Below are positions 25,589-34,310 of a stretch of 64,000 bases of DNA, in pieces. The first letter of the stretch is position 1, and each line of letters begins with the position of its first letter. Made by a program: the position numbers and the translations under genes. A model generated the notes under the pieces. It searched no databases and had not been told where the DNA came from. It saw nothing but the letters and a program-made list of their open reading frames with translations. The DNA is from Alloboseaceae bacterium BT-24-1 (GTDB taxonomy: Bacteria; Pseudomonadota; Alphaproteobacteria; Rhizobiales; Beijerinckiaceae). The stretch lies in NCBI GenBank assembly GCA_025846845.1, contig JAOYTL010000005.1, positions 186,001 through 250,000 of the forward strand. The letters run 5' to 3'.

Positions 25589-26890
25589 ATGCAAGAGATC
25601 GCCAGCCTCGCTCGCCTTTTCTTCCAGCTCTGGCGCCAGGCCGGGCCCGTCCTGTTGCTGCTCGCGACATTCGGCTCCATCGCCAACGAGCTTTTGCTGC
25701 CGCTGGCGGTCAAGCTCGGCTATCTCAACAGCCTCGCCGGCTTTGCCGTGCTCGCGCTGCTGGTGCTCGCCAAGCTCGTCGTCACCGTGCTGATGTTCGT
25801 GGCCTTGCGCCCCTATCTGCCGGCCGTGGCGGCTTTGCAGGTCGCCGGCTCGGGCCCGCAATCCGACGCGCCGCAGTCGGCCGGAGCACGCGCCGTGATC
25901 GGCCTGGTCTCGCTCGCCCTCGTCCCGTTCTTCGCCTATTACGCCGCCTGGGGTTTCCTGGGCGACACGGTGCGCGACTATTCGGTCAGGGCGCTCGCCG
26001 CCGCCGGTCTCGGCGAGCGGGTCACCGTGCTCGACGTGCCGCTGTCGCTCTGGCTCGTGCTCGCCATCGGCCTCGCCTGGCTGGTGCGCAGGCTCGCCAA
26101 GGCCGCTCAGGGGCGCCGGCCCTCGCCCTTCTGGCAGTTCCTGGTGATCGCCTGCGACGCCAACTGGATCTTCGTCGGCCTCTACGCGCTATCACGCTGG
26201 AAGGACACGGGCTGGACCTGGCTCAAGACCGTCGCGCTGCCCTATCTCAGGCTCATGCACGACTGGACGCTCGCGCTGGTCGGCAAGGCGCAGGCGGCGA
26301 TGCCGGAGGCGGTCGACCTCGCCGAACCAGCGCTGAGCACCAGCCTGCAAAGCCTCTTCCTCTACACGCTGCTGCCGCTGGTCTGGCTGCTGATGGCCGC
26401 GACGATCTATGGCTATGATGCCAAGGATCCCTCCGCCCTGGCCCGCGACCGGCGCGCCGCCGCGGCGCTGGCGCGCTGGCAGGCAGCCCCGAAAGTCGCC
26501 CGCGACTTCGCCGAGCATTTCATTGGCGGCTACCGCTCGCGCTATCTGCCAGTCGTAAACAGTGTCCGCCTCGCCTTTGGCGCCAGCCTCTCCGTGCTGA
26601 TCGCGCTGGTCATAGGCTATCGCATGATCGGCTTCGCCGCCGCCTGGCTCTGGATCGGCCTCACCCGTTTAATCGGCCCGCTCGATCTCGACAGCTGGCA
26701 GGTGATCGCCAACGCCATCGCCTTCGTGCTCGGCGGCCCCAGCGAAATCCGCGGCGGCATCCTGGTCGAGAGCCTGCGCATCTGCCTGCTCGCGGCGGTG
26801 ATGGAGACAGCCGTCGCAGCACAGGTGGGAAAGAATTCTAGCCCGGAAATTGGAAACGCAGATAGCGTGGCCGCCCGGCCGGCAGGCTGA
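25589..26890 (+). CDS. Multipass membrane protein, unknown function
   Basis: A 433-residue integral membrane protein with roughly eight hydrophobic segments. Two early ones start near residue 20, and the last starts near 325 (SLSVLIALVIGYRMIGFAAAWLW). Charged loops lie between them. No family motif was recognised. Its 3' end overlaps the convergent next gene by 53 bp. The neighbouring minus-strand genes are also uncharacterised envelope proteins, so the group may share a role, by inference. Confidence 0.6.
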   Translation: MQEIASLARLFFQLWRQAGPVLLLLATFGSIANELLLPLAVKLGYLNSLAGFAVLALLVLAKLVVTVLMFVALRPYLPAVAALQVAGSGPQSDAPQSAGARAVIGLVSLALVPFFAYYAAWGFLGDTVRDYSVRALAAAGLGERVTVLDVPLSLWLVLAIGLAWLVRRLAKAAQGRRPSPFWQFLVIACDANWIFVGLYALSRWKDTGWTWLKTVALPYLRLMHDWTLALVGKAQAAMPEAVDLAEPALSTSLQSLFLYTLLPLVWLLMAATIYGYDAKDPSALARDRRAAAALARWQAAPKVARDFAEHFIGGYRSRYLPVVNSVRLAFGASLSVLIALVIGYRMIGFAAAWLWIGLTRLIGPLDLDSWQVIANAIAFVLGGPSEIRGGILVESLRICLLAAVMETAVAAQVGKNSSPEIGNADSVAARPAG

Positions 26891-27407
26891 GCACCGGCCT
26901 GACCGGACCGGCCATCCCGGCCGGCAGCACGAAACCCTCGCTGATCCGGAGCGTGGCACCCGCCGCCGGCTTGCTCGCCAGCGCCTGGGTGCAGGTCGGG
27001 ATCGTCAGACCGCGGCGCTCGGGCAACCGGTTGACCTCACTCGGTGTCAGGAATTGCGGCGACCAGCGCCGCCCGTCCGGCGCCTCCAGCACCAGCCGGC
27101 AGGGCAGCACAGCGAACATGTCGGGATCGCGCACCACGGCTTCCATGTCGAGCAGCATCACCGCCCGGCCATCGGAGCGCTCGGCGACGCGGCGCAGGCG
27201 GGTCAACTTCCACTCGGCGCCGCCGAGGTTCGCTGCCGTGTTGGCCGGAACCTCTCGTGCGAAAAGCTCGCGCGATCGCCACCATTCCCAAGCGTTCTCC
27301 TGCGCGTGAAGGAAGAGGCCGAGCGCCAGAGCAGCCGGCAGTGCCCACAGGCTGAGACGCCGCATCCGCACGGCGCCGGGAGAGATCACGACCTCACTCA
27401 TAGGCAA
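26838..27407 (-). CDS. Single-pass membrane-anchored protein, unknown function (third of three)
   Basis: A 189-residue protein with one N-terminal membrane segment (LSLWALPAALALGLFLHA) and an extracytoplasmic domain. The domain contains AEWKLTRLRRVAERSDGRAVMLLDMEAVVRDPDMFA and ends in a beta-rich stretch, RPRYLRFQFPG. It overlaps the preceding gene by 14 bp. The domain pattern, a strand pair after the anchor and a late proline-rich strand, resembles its two upstream neighbours. Confidence 0.6.
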   Translation of the reverse strand: MPMSEVVISPGAVRMRRLSLWALPAALALGLFLHAQENAWEWWRSRELFAREVPANTAANLGGAEWKLTRLRRVAERSDGRAVMLLDMEAVVRDPDMFAVLPCRLVLEAPDGRRWSPQFLTPSEVNRLPERRGLTIPTCTQALASKPAAGATLRISEGFVLPAGMAGPVRPVLSLPAGRPRYLRFQFPG

Positions 27408-27960
27408 GCTCGCCGAGGTCGATCAGAGGCGCAGGCGTGCCCAGCGTCACCGGCAATGCGATCTCCGCCTGCGTGTCGAGCCGCGGCCAGCGCGAGGCCG
27501 CCACCAGCAGCGTTGCGCCCGCAACGGCTTCCCGCGGTACTTCGAAGATGAAGACACCACGCTGGGGCAGGCTTGGCTCGAGTCGGTCGGTCCCGAGCAG
27601 CCGTGGCGCTCCCTGGAAGCGCGGGCTCGCGACGAAACGAGCGCCCTGCGCGCTGAGCCAGATCGCGCCGCTGACAGTGGTCGAGGTGGGCTGCGCTTCA
27701 AGCCGCGCGATCACCAGCGCGAAGACGCCGCCGCTGTTGCGCTCGACCTCACGGCCATAAGCCTTGAAGCGCAGCGTCTCGGCGAGCAGCACCTTGTCGG
27801 CCCGCACCGTGAAGCCACGGCCGGCCAGCGTCTCGCCGAGATCGCCCTTGAGCGGGATCGGCCCGGTGATCTCGGTATAGCCCGGCGTGAAACGCTGCAT
27901 GCCGGCGAGCAGCAGCGCAGCGATCAGGAGCGCTCCGAGCTTGGCGAAGACGCTGCTCAT
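27394..27960 (-). CDS. Single-pass membrane-anchored protein, unknown function (second of three)
   Basis: A 188-residue protein. The N-terminal anchor is LGALLIAALLLAGMQRF. The exported part is beta-rich, with GVFALVIARLEAQPTSTTVSGAIWLSAQG, a layout reminiscent of DUF4352-like immunoglobulin domains. That resemblance is by eye only. The ATG overlaps the stop of the gene before it (ATGA). Confidence 0.6.
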   Translation of the reverse strand: MSSVFAKLGALLIAALLLAGMQRFTPGYTEITGPIPLKGDLGETLAGRGFTVRADKVLLAETLRFKAYGREVERNSGGVFALVIARLEAQPTSTTVSGAIWLSAQGARFVASPRFQGAPRLLGTDRLEPSLPQRGVFIFEVPREAVAGATLLVAASRWPRLDTQAEIALPVTLGTPAPLIDLGELAYE

Positions 27961-28553
27961 GGCCGCGCCTCTACCGCGGCGATCGGCAAGGTCGCGGCCG
28001 CGATCGGCTTGCGGTTGAACCAGCCCGGTGCGGCGAAGAGGTTGTCGCGCGGCTTGAAGGTTTCGCCGTTGACGACGAGGCGCAATCGCTCCGGCGCCGT
28101 CGCGCCCGGCGCCAGCCGCCAGATCACCCGCACGCGCTCCGGCAGGCCGGGCTGCAGCGCGCTCAGCATCGCCTTGTCGCGCATCAGCCAGAAGGTTGGG
28201 TTGGGCTGCAGGGCGTCGATCGGCGGGTCGACGGTGAAGGTGCGCGCGAAGGTGTTGTCGGTTTCCGAGCTGCGATTGGCGATGTCGAGCTCGAGCGCCA
28301 GGAACTGCGCCCCATCGGGCGCAGGCGGCCCATCCGGCCGCGACCGCGTCGTCAGCCTGGCCTCGTGCAGCGCGATGCGCCAGCGGCCGGCATCGAGCGG
28401 TGCACCGGTGGCCAGAGCCGGCAGCACCGGCGGCTCCAGCGCCTCGAGCAGGCTCTGGCCGGAGGTGATGGCGAGCGCCAGCAATCCGCCGATACCGATG
28501 GTGAGCTTCGAGCTGACGGCTTGGCGCAGATTCGCCAGCCAGGAGACAGTCAT
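27957..28553 (-). CDS. Single-pass membrane-anchored protein, unknown function (first of three)
   Basis: A 198-residue protein with an anchor near residues 17-35 (LTIGIGGLLALAITSG). The exported domain contains WRIALHEARLTTR and GAQFLALELDIANRSSE. The latter phrase is typical of DUF4352-like domains. It begins a three-gene minus-strand operon joined by overlapping stops and starts. MTVSWLANL was chosen as start; an upstream ATG would add 21 Arg-rich residues. Confidence 0.6.
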   Translation of the reverse strand: MTVSWLANLRQAVSSKLTIGIGGLLALAITSGQSLLEALEPPVLPALATGAPLDAGRWRIALHEARLTTRSRPDGPPAPDGAQFLALELDIANRSSETDNTFARTFTVDPPIDALQPNPTFWLMRDKAMLSALQPGLPERVRVIWRLAPGATAPERLRLVVNGETFKPRDNLFAAPGWFNRKPIAAATLPIAAVEARP

Positions 28554-28625
28554 GCGCGCCCTGAAATCCTTCGCGCCCCCGGCGCGGCAAGATAGTCGGC
28601 GCGGCCGCGGGCGCAACCCTCGGTA

Positions 28626-29372
28626 TCAGCCTTTCATGTAATCGTGGATCTTGCGGCCGAAGGGCAGGGTCAGGTCGGCGATGAAATGATGCGCGCCAAG
28701 CACCTTGCGCACCGGCAGATCGGCGACCGGCGCATTGACATGCGGGATGAGATGGAGCCGGCCGGGGCCGATCCAGGAGCCCTTCACCGTGATGTCGGTG
28801 AGGTTGAGCGCGACGAGCTGGCAGATCTCCGGCTCGCCATCGACGCCGGGGATGATCTTCAGATTGACCTGCGTCTTGGTCAGCATCGCGGTGGTCTTGA
28901 CGCCGTTGCCGGCGAGGCTCTCATGCTTGTAGCCCATCGTGCCCATCGCGACCTGCTGGCCGGCATATTCGAGCGTGCCGGTCAGCGTGTCCTTGACCAC
29001 TTCGAGCTTGGGATGGGCGTATTTCTTCGGGAAGCCCCAGATCTCGCGGCCGGCCGAGATCGGCGGCTCGATGTCGAGATACATCTGCGAGACGAAGCTG
29101 ACCTCCTCCTCGCCGAACAGGCAGGGGATGACGATCCCGGTCTCGGTATAGGTGCCGAAGCCGGAGGAATCCGGCATCTTGATCCATTCATAGTGCACGA
29201 CCGGCTGCGCGATCGGCATCAACGGCTCGGGCAGGTGGTGGCGGATCAGCTCCGGATCGGTCTCGTAGCTGATGATCATGTATTCGCGGTCGATGAAGCG
29301 GTACGGCCCGGCCGGATAGCTCGGCCCGGCGAGCGGCATCGAGGGCAAATCGAGGATCTGCTGGCGGTTCAT
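28626..29372 (-). CDS. adc: Acetoacetate decarboxylase
   Basis: A 248-residue cytoplasmic enzyme that decarboxylates acetoacetate to acetone and CO2 through a Schiff base. The active-site stretch GREIWGFPKKYAHPKLE holds the paired lysines K116-K117; the first would form the imine. EEEVSFVSQMYLDIEPP is also conserved. It lies 10 nt after bdhA in the same direction, joining two fates of acetoacetate in PHB and ketone-body turnover. Confidence 0.92.
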   Translation of the reverse strand: MNRQQILDLPSMPLAGPSYPAGPYRFIDREYMIISYETDPELIRHHLPEPLMPIAQPVVHYEWIKMPDSSGFGTYTETGIVIPCLFGEEEVSFVSQMYLDIEPPISAGREIWGFPKKYAHPKLEVVKDTLTGTLEYAGQQVAMGTMGYKHESLAGNGVKTTAMLTKTQVNLKIIPGVDGEPEICQLVALNLTDITVKGSWIGPGRLHLIPHVNAPVADLPVRKVLGAHHFIADLTLPFGRKIHDYMKG

Positions 29373-29382
29373 GGGCGTGCCC

Positions 29383-30165
29383 TCACTGCGCGGTCCAGCC
29401 GCCGTCGACCGGCAGGATGACGCCGGTGATCGACTTTGCCGCATCGGACGCGAGGAAGACAGCGAGCGCCGCCACCTCCTCGCTGGTGACGAACTGCTTG
29501 GTCGGCTGGGCGTGCAGCAGCACGTCGTTGATGACCTGCTCCTTGGTCAGATTGCGGGCCGCCATGGTCTCGGGAATCTGCTTCTCGACCAGCGGCGTCC
29601 AGACATAGCCGGGACAGATCGCGTTGGCAGTGATGCCGAAGGTCGCCGCCTCCAGCGCCACCGTCTTGGTCAGCCCCGCGATACCGTGCTTGGCAGCGAC
29701 ATAGGCCGACTTGAACGGCGAAGCGACCAGCGCATGGGCCGAGGCGGTATTGATGATCCGGCCCCATTTGCGCTGCTTCATGCCGGGGAGCGCGGCGCGG
29801 ATGGCATGGAAGGCGGCCGAGAGGTTGATCGCGATGATCGCGTCCCATTTCTCGACCGGGAACTCCTCGATCGGCGCGACGAACTGGATGCCGGCATTGT
29901 TGACCAGGATATCGACGCTGCCGAACTCGGCCTCGGCCTCGGCGATCATCGTCGCGATCGCACCGCCATGGGCCATGTCGGCCGGCGAGTAGCGCGCCTT
30001 CACTGCGAAATCGGCTTCGATCCCGGCGCGCTCCTTCTCGATCGCGTCAGGCTCGCCAAAGCCGTTGATGACGATATTGGCGCCCTCGGCCGCATAGGCG
30101 CGAGCAATGGCGAGCCCGATGCCCGAAGTCGAGCCGGTGACGACGGCAGTCTTGCCATTGAGCAT
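29383..30165 (-). CDS. bdhA: 3-hydroxybutyrate dehydrogenase (SDR)
   Basis: A 260-residue short-chain dehydrogenase. The cofactor loop is TGSTSGIGLAIA, then NNAGIQFV, catalytic Ser in NTASAHALVAS, and YVAAKHG for the Tyr-x3-Lys pair. The C-terminal LLHAQPTKQFVTSEEVAALAVFLAS segment is diagnostic for 3-hydroxybutyrate dehydrogenase. It interconverts (R)-3-hydroxybutyrate and acetoacetate with NAD. Start set at MLNGKTAVVTG. Operon with adc; the patatin-like gene is divergent. Confidence 0.95.
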   Translation of the reverse strand: MLNGKTAVVTGSTSGIGLAIARAYAAEGANIVINGFGEPDAIEKERAGIEADFAVKARYSPADMAHGGAIATMIAEAEAEFGSVDILVNNAGIQFVAPIEEFPVEKWDAIIAINLSAAFHAIRAALPGMKQRKWGRIINTASAHALVASPFKSAYVAAKHGIAGLTKTVALEAATFGITANAICPGYVWTPLVEKQIPETMAARNLTKEQVINDVLLHAQPTKQFVTSEEVAALAVFLASDAAKSITGVILPVDGGWTAQ

Positions 30166-30384
30166 GCTCTGATCTCCCGGCCGCGCGGACACGACGCGAT
30201 GCTGCGTCGCAAACTCCATGCCGCTGAGGTGGAAGAGCAAGCTGACGGGGCGATGAAGCTTGTCTGACGGGCGGATGACACCGATATCCATCACTGCCCG
30301 CGTCACATGCCTGTCACCGCCCACCCCTCAGACATGGGCGAAATCCAGCTCTTCCCCCAAGACCGAGCGAACGGAATCCGCGCC

Positions 30385-31554
30385 ATGAACGCCCCTTTTG
30401 CGCCGTCCCCGTCCTCCTCCGAGCATCATCTCGGCTGGCGGCCCGAGCGCTGCGACCGCGTCGCGCTCGTGCTCCAGGGGGGCGGCGCGCTCGGTGCCTA
30501 TCAGGCCGGGGTCTATCAAGCTCTTCATGAGGCCGACATTGCACCCGACTGGGTCTCAGGCGTCTCAATCGGCGCGATCAACGCGGCGCTGATCGCCGGC
30601 AACCCGCGCGAGCGTCGGCTCGAACGGCTGGAGACCTTCTGGAACCGCATCACCGACCGCAAGGTCTGGTGGTTCACGCCCGAGGGCGACGTCTTCCGCC
30701 AGGCCCGCAACGCGACCTCGTCCTTCATGACCACCGTGCTCGGCCAGCCCGGCTTCTTCGAGCCGCGGCGCACCAGTGCCTGGCTCGCACCAGCCGGCGC
30801 CACTGACGCGACCAGCTTCTACGACACCTCGCCCTTGCGCGAGACGCTGCTGGAGCTGGTCGATTTCGGCCTGATCAACGAAAAGCGCACCCATTTCTCG
30901 GTCGGCGCCGTCAACGCGCTCTCCGGCAACTTCGTCTATTTCGACAACATGCTGGAAGAGATCACGCCCGAGCATGTCATGGCCTCGGGCGCGCTGCCGC
31001 CGGCCTTCCCGACCGTGCAGATCGGCACCGAGCACTACTGGGACGGCGGCATCGTCTCGAACACGCCGCTGTCACACCTGCTCAACCAGGACGACACGCT
31101 GAACTCACTGATCTTCCAGGTCGATCTGTTCTCGTCACGCGGCCCGATGCCGCGCACGATGCAGGACGTGATGGGGCGGCACAAGGACATCATGTATTCC
31201 TCGCGCACCCGCATGGTCACCGACCTGTTCCAGACCCTCCAAGGCTGGAAGAAGAAGACCCATGAGGCCCTCACCCACATCCCCGAGGATGCCCTGAGCG
31301 AAGAGGACCGCAAGCTCCGCGACGAGCTCGCCTTGATCCCCGAGCACACCATCCTGCAGTTGATCTACCAGCAGAAAAGCTATGAGAGCCACGCCAAGGA
31401 TCACGAGTTCTCACGGACTTCGATGAGCGAGCACTGGCACTCCGGCTACGAGGACACCAAGCAGACGCTGACCCGCAAGGACTGGCTGGTGATCCCCCCG
31501 GATGGCGCGGGAATCGTCACCCACGACGTCCACCGCGACTTCGAGCGGCGCTGA
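30385..31554 (+). CDS. Patatin-like phospholipase (DUF3734 type)
   Basis: A 389-residue acyl hydrolase. The oxyanion loop is LVLQGGGALGAYQAGVY, the nucleophile elbow GVSIG, and the dyad Asp lies in YWDGGIVSNTP. The long C-terminal DUF3734 region (KTHEALTHIPEDALSEEDRKLRDE) marks the subfamily repeatedly found beside bdhA in PHB-producing alphaproteobacteria. A role in PHB granules or membrane lipids is inferred from that context. It is transcribed away from bdhA across a 219-bp gap with no clear motif. Confidence 0.88.
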   Translation: MNAPFAPSPSSSEHHLGWRPERCDRVALVLQGGGALGAYQAGVYQALHEADIAPDWVSGVSIGAINAALIAGNPRERRLERLETFWNRITDRKVWWFTPEGDVFRQARNATSSFMTTVLGQPGFFEPRRTSAWLAPAGATDATSFYDTSPLRETLLELVDFGLINEKRTHFSVGAVNALSGNFVYFDNMLEEITPEHVMASGALPPAFPTVQIGTEHYWDGGIVSNTPLSHLLNQDDTLNSLIFQVDLFSSRGPMPRTMQDVMGRHKDIMYSSRTRMVTDLFQTLQGWKKKTHEALTHIPEDALSEEDRKLRDELALIPEHTILQLIYQQKSYESHAKDHEFSRTSMSEHWHSGYEDTKQTLTRKDWLVIPPDGAGIVTHDVHRDFERR

Positions 31555-31569
31555 ACGTCAGCGCTTCGG

Positions 31570-31881
31570 TCAGCGGTTCTCGGGCGGCACGCTGCGCAGC
31601 AATTCGGTCCGTTCGCGCCGCTGCGCGTCCGTCCATTGCGAATGATGGCGCTTGGTCGCGGCTGGCCGGTTGGCGAGCCCGAGGCCGAGCCCACCCCAAT
31701 CGCCGACGGGGCGGACCGGCCGCTGCACGAAGCCGCCGCCGCAGCTCGGACAGACGTTTTCGAGCGTTTTCTCGGCGCACTCCGCACAGTAGGTGCATTC
31801 ATAGCTGCAGATCCGCGCCTCCAACGAGGCCGGCGGCAGATCGCAGTCACAGAGTTCGCAATTCGGCCGCAGCTCCAGCAT
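31570..31881 (-). CDS. DUF1272 zinc-ribbon-like small protein
   Basis: A 103-residue protein. Eight cysteines fall in the first half: CELCDCDLP, ICSYECTYCAECA and CPSCGGGF. They are probably metal ligands, as in the DUF1272 family. The second half, with RPVGDWGGLGLGLANRPAATKR, lacks cysteines. Molecular role is unknown. It is divergent from the GlxA-type regulator. Confidence 0.85.
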   Translation of the reverse strand: MLELRPNCELCDCDLPPASLEARICSYECTYCAECAEKTLENVCPSCGGGFVQRPVRPVGDWGGLGLGLANRPAATKRHHSQWTDAQRRERTELLRSVPPENR

Positions 31882-31943
31882 GGCGTCTTTCCTCTCGTTG
31901 CGGGGACTGGATGCCATGACCGGACGATGTCATAAATGACAAG

Positions 31944-32945
31944 ATGACCTCGTTTCCTGCCATAGCTGCCATGACGCCGACCCGCGTCGTCATCGTGCTG
32001 TTCCCGCGCACCAAGCTGCTCGACGTCACCGGGCCGCTGCAGGTCTTCAACGATGCCAAGCATCCGGATGGAAGCCGCGTCTACGAGATCACTCTCGCCT
32101 CCGAGCATGGCGGCCCGGTCGAAACCGATGCTGGCCTGCCCCTGCCGAGCGTCACGTTGGCTGAGGCCACGGCACAGCCGATCGACACATTGCTCGTCTC
32201 GGGCGGCCGCTCGGCCTTGGAAGCGGCCGACTCGGAAGCGCTGCTCGACTTCCTGCGCGATCAGAGCGGGATGGTCCGCCGCCTCGGCTCGATCTGCCTC
32301 GGCGCTTTCATCCTCGCCGCTGCCGGCCTGCTCGACGGCTGCGAGGCGACGACGCATTGGGAATATGCCGAGCGGCTCGGCGCGGCGCACCCGGCGACGA
32401 CAGTCACGCCGGACGCGATCTTTGTCAGCAATGGCCGGATCTGGACCTCGGCCGGCGTCTCCACCGGGATCGACATGGCGCTCGCCATGATCGAGGAGGA
32501 CCTGGGGCGCAAGGCAGCGCTCGATCTGGCGCGCGACCTCGTGCTCTACCTCAAGCGCCCCGGCGGCCAATCGCAGTTCAGCGGCGAATTGCAGCGCCAG
32601 TCGCGCGATGCTGCCGGCCGCTTTGAAACCCTGCACGCCCATATGCGCGAGCATGCCGCCGGCGACCTCTCCGTGCCGGAGCTCGCCCGTATCATGGCGA
32701 TGAGCCCGCGCCATTTCGCCAGGATCTATGCGCAGGAGACCGGCATCAGCCCGGCCAAAGCGGTCGAAGCGGTTAGGCTCGACCTCGCCCGCGACCTGCT
32801 CGAAGAGAGCACTCTACCTATCCAGCAGATCGCGGTCCGCGCCGGCTTCGGCGATGACGAGCGCCTGCGCCGCGCCTTCCTGCGCCGCTATGGCGTCGCG
32901 CCGGGCGAGTACCGGACGCGGTTCGGAAACGCGCGAACCGGCTAG
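31944..32945 (+). CDS. GlxA family AraC-type transcriptional regulator
   Basis: A 333-residue regulator with two domains. The N-terminal DJ-1/PfpI-like domain (VVIVLFPRTKLLDVTGPLQVF, SICLGAFILAAAGLLDG) occupies residues 10-180. A C-terminal double helix-turn-helix of the AraC type (MAMSPRHFARIYAQETGISPAKAVEAVRLDLAR, IQQIAVRAGFGDDERLRRAFLRRYG) follows. The inducer is unknown. An alternative ATG at 31971 would remove nine residues. Its stop overlaps the convergent lrp-type gene by 4 bp. Confidence 0.92.
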   Translation: MTSFPAIAAMTPTRVVIVLFPRTKLLDVTGPLQVFNDAKHPDGSRVYEITLASEHGGPVETDAGLPLPSVTLAEATAQPIDTLLVSGGRSALEAADSEALLDFLRDQSGMVRRLGSICLGAFILAAAGLLDGCEATTHWEYAERLGAAHPATTVTPDAIFVSNGRIWTSAGVSTGIDMALAMIEEDLGRKAALDLARDLVLYLKRPGGQSQFSGELQRQSRDAAGRFETLHAHMREHAAGDLSVPELARIMAMSPRHFARIYAQETGISPAKAVEAVRLDLARDLLEESTLPIQQIAVRAGFGDDERLRRAFLRRYGVAPGEYRTRFGNARTG

Positions 32946-33424
32946 CCGCGCCCCAATTCCACCGGCACCGAATAGGAGCGCTTCACCCGCCCGAGCGCGA
33001 AGCTCGATTCGATCGAGGCGACATTGTCGAGCCGGGTCAGCTTGTCCTTCAGGAAGCGCTCATAGGCCGCAAGGTCGCTGACGATGATGCGCAGCAGGTA
33101 GTCGCGCTGCCCGGTCATCAGGTAGCAGTCGGCGACCTCGGGCCAGCGCGAGACCGCCGCAGCGAAGCGGTCGAGCTCCTCCTCGCGCTGGCGCTCCAGC
33201 TTGATCGAGGCGAAGACCGAGACCGGCAGGCCGAGCTTCTCCTGGTTCACGATGGCGACATAGCCTTCGATGATCCCGGCCTCTTCCAGCAGGCGCACCC
33301 GCCTGGCGCAGGGGCTCGGCGAAAGCCCGACCTTGCCCGCCAGCTCCTGCACGCTGATCCGCCCATCCATCTGCAAGGCCTGGACGATGCGGCGATCGAT
33401 ATCGTCGAGCTTGAACTCTGGCAT
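32942..33424 (-). CDS. Lrp/AsnC family transcriptional regulator
   Basis: A 160-residue regulator. An N-terminal winged HTH (LDDIDRRIVQALQMDGRISVQELAGKVGLSPSPCARRVRLLEEAG) precedes a RAM effector domain containing VADCYLMTGQRDYLLRIIVSDLAAYERFL. Such proteins respond to amino acids. An 18-bp near-palindromic box upstream of its start recurs almost exactly upstream of the AceE-type gene about 0.8 kb away. Autoregulation and control of that gene are likely. Confidence 0.93.
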   Translation of the reverse strand: MPEFKLDDIDRRIVQALQMDGRISVQELAGKVGLSPSPCARRVRLLEEAGIIEGYVAIVNQEKLGLPVSVFASIKLERQREEELDRFAAAVSRWPEVADCYLMTGQRDYLLRIIVSDLAAYERFLKDKLTRLDNVASIESSFALGRVKRSYSVPVELGRG

Positions 33425-33448
33425 TTTCCCTCGCAGGCCACCGCGAAC

Positions 33449-33466
33449 TTAGCGGAAACCACCAAG
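33449..33466. promoter_or_regulatory. Lrp box upstream of the Lrp-type gene
   Basis: Read on the minus strand, the box is CTTGGTGGTTTCCGCTAA, an imperfect palindrome with arms TTGGTGG and CCGCTAA. It ends 25 nt before the regulator's start codon, in promoter position. 17 of 18 bases match the box at 34216-34233. Confidence 0.65.
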
Positions 33467-33598
33467 AGCGGAAGTAGCTGGGCAATGATTGTGACATTCC
33501 CGTCACGGTTGCAGTTTTGCTGCGTTTTCAGCGTTGGCGAGCGCTGGCTTGCGGGCCCGACTCAGGTCTAGTCGGGCTCCCTCCTCTCGGATTCCGAC

Positions 33599-34201
33599 AT
33601 GCTCAACCGCCTGTTTTCGCTCTGCCTTCTCGCGGCAGCTCTCGCCGGCTGCGCCACCGTCCCCAACCCGCTCACGCCGCAGCAGGTCGAGACACTGCGC
33701 CTGACGACGGTGGCCGTCGAGATTGCCCCGGCGACGACCCTGTGGTGGGGCGATGGCGACCGTGCCTATGCCCGCAGCAAGGGTCTGCCGGAACAGGACG
33801 CGGAGGAGCTGTCGAAGACGCCGGAAGCGCGCGCTTTCATCGCCAAAGCCGCTTCGGACAAGATCTCTTCTGCTCTCGAACACGAACTCAGGCCGGTGCT
33901 CGCCGGTCAACGACCGGTCAAGGTCGTGGTAGCTCTGCGCGAGCTTCGCCTGACCTCGATCATTCAGCGAATCCTCGTCGGCGGCCCGCATGAGATGACT
34001 GCGGGCGTGATGATCATCGACGCCAAGACCGGCGCGCCGATCCTGTCCCACCCTGGACAGCGATCGATCGCGCGTGCCGGCGAAGGCATAGGCGGCACGC
34101 TCGTCGATGCAGCCTTCCTTGCGCCCCCGATCGATCGGTTGACGGGCAATTTTGCCGAGGACTTCAGGAATTGGCTCCTGCCGCAGCAGCCGCCTCAATA
34201 G
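33599..34201 (+). CDS. Lipoprotein of unknown function
   Basis: A 200-residue protein with a type II signal: hydrophobic LFSLCLLAAALAGC carries the lipobox LAGC, so C17 should be lipidated. The mature part has an alpha/beta pattern with VKVVVALRELRLTSIIQRILVGGPHEMTAGVMIIDAKTG. That resembles small outer-membrane assembly lipoproteins, but no family could be assigned. It is divergent from the Lrp-type gene. Confidence 0.7.
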   Translation: MLNRLFSLCLLAAALAGCATVPNPLTPQQVETLRLTTVAVEIAPATTLWWGDGDRAYARSKGLPEQDAEELSKTPEARAFIAKAASDKISSALEHELRPVLAGQRPVKVVVALRELRLTSIIQRILVGGPHEMTAGVMIIDAKTGAPILSHPGQRSIARAGEGIGGTLVDAAFLAPPIDRLTGNFAEDFRNWLLPQQPPQ

Positions 34202-34215
34202 GAATTGCCGGCGAT

Positions 34216-34233
34216 CTTGGTGGTTTCCGCCAA
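34216..34233. promoter_or_regulatory. Lrp box upstream of the AceE-type gene
   Basis: The box CTTGGTGGTTTCCGCCAA has palindromic arms TTGGTGG and CCGCCAA (6 of 7 positions pair) around a TTT centre. It lies 77 nt before the ATG of the E1 gene and is nearly identical to the box before the Lrp-type gene. Confidence 0.65.
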
Positions 34234-34310
34234 ATCCGGCAACGCGGGAGCTGATCTTTAGCTGCCTTCACCACGCGAAGCATGCATGATGGCCGGCGCT
34301 GGAGGCCATC

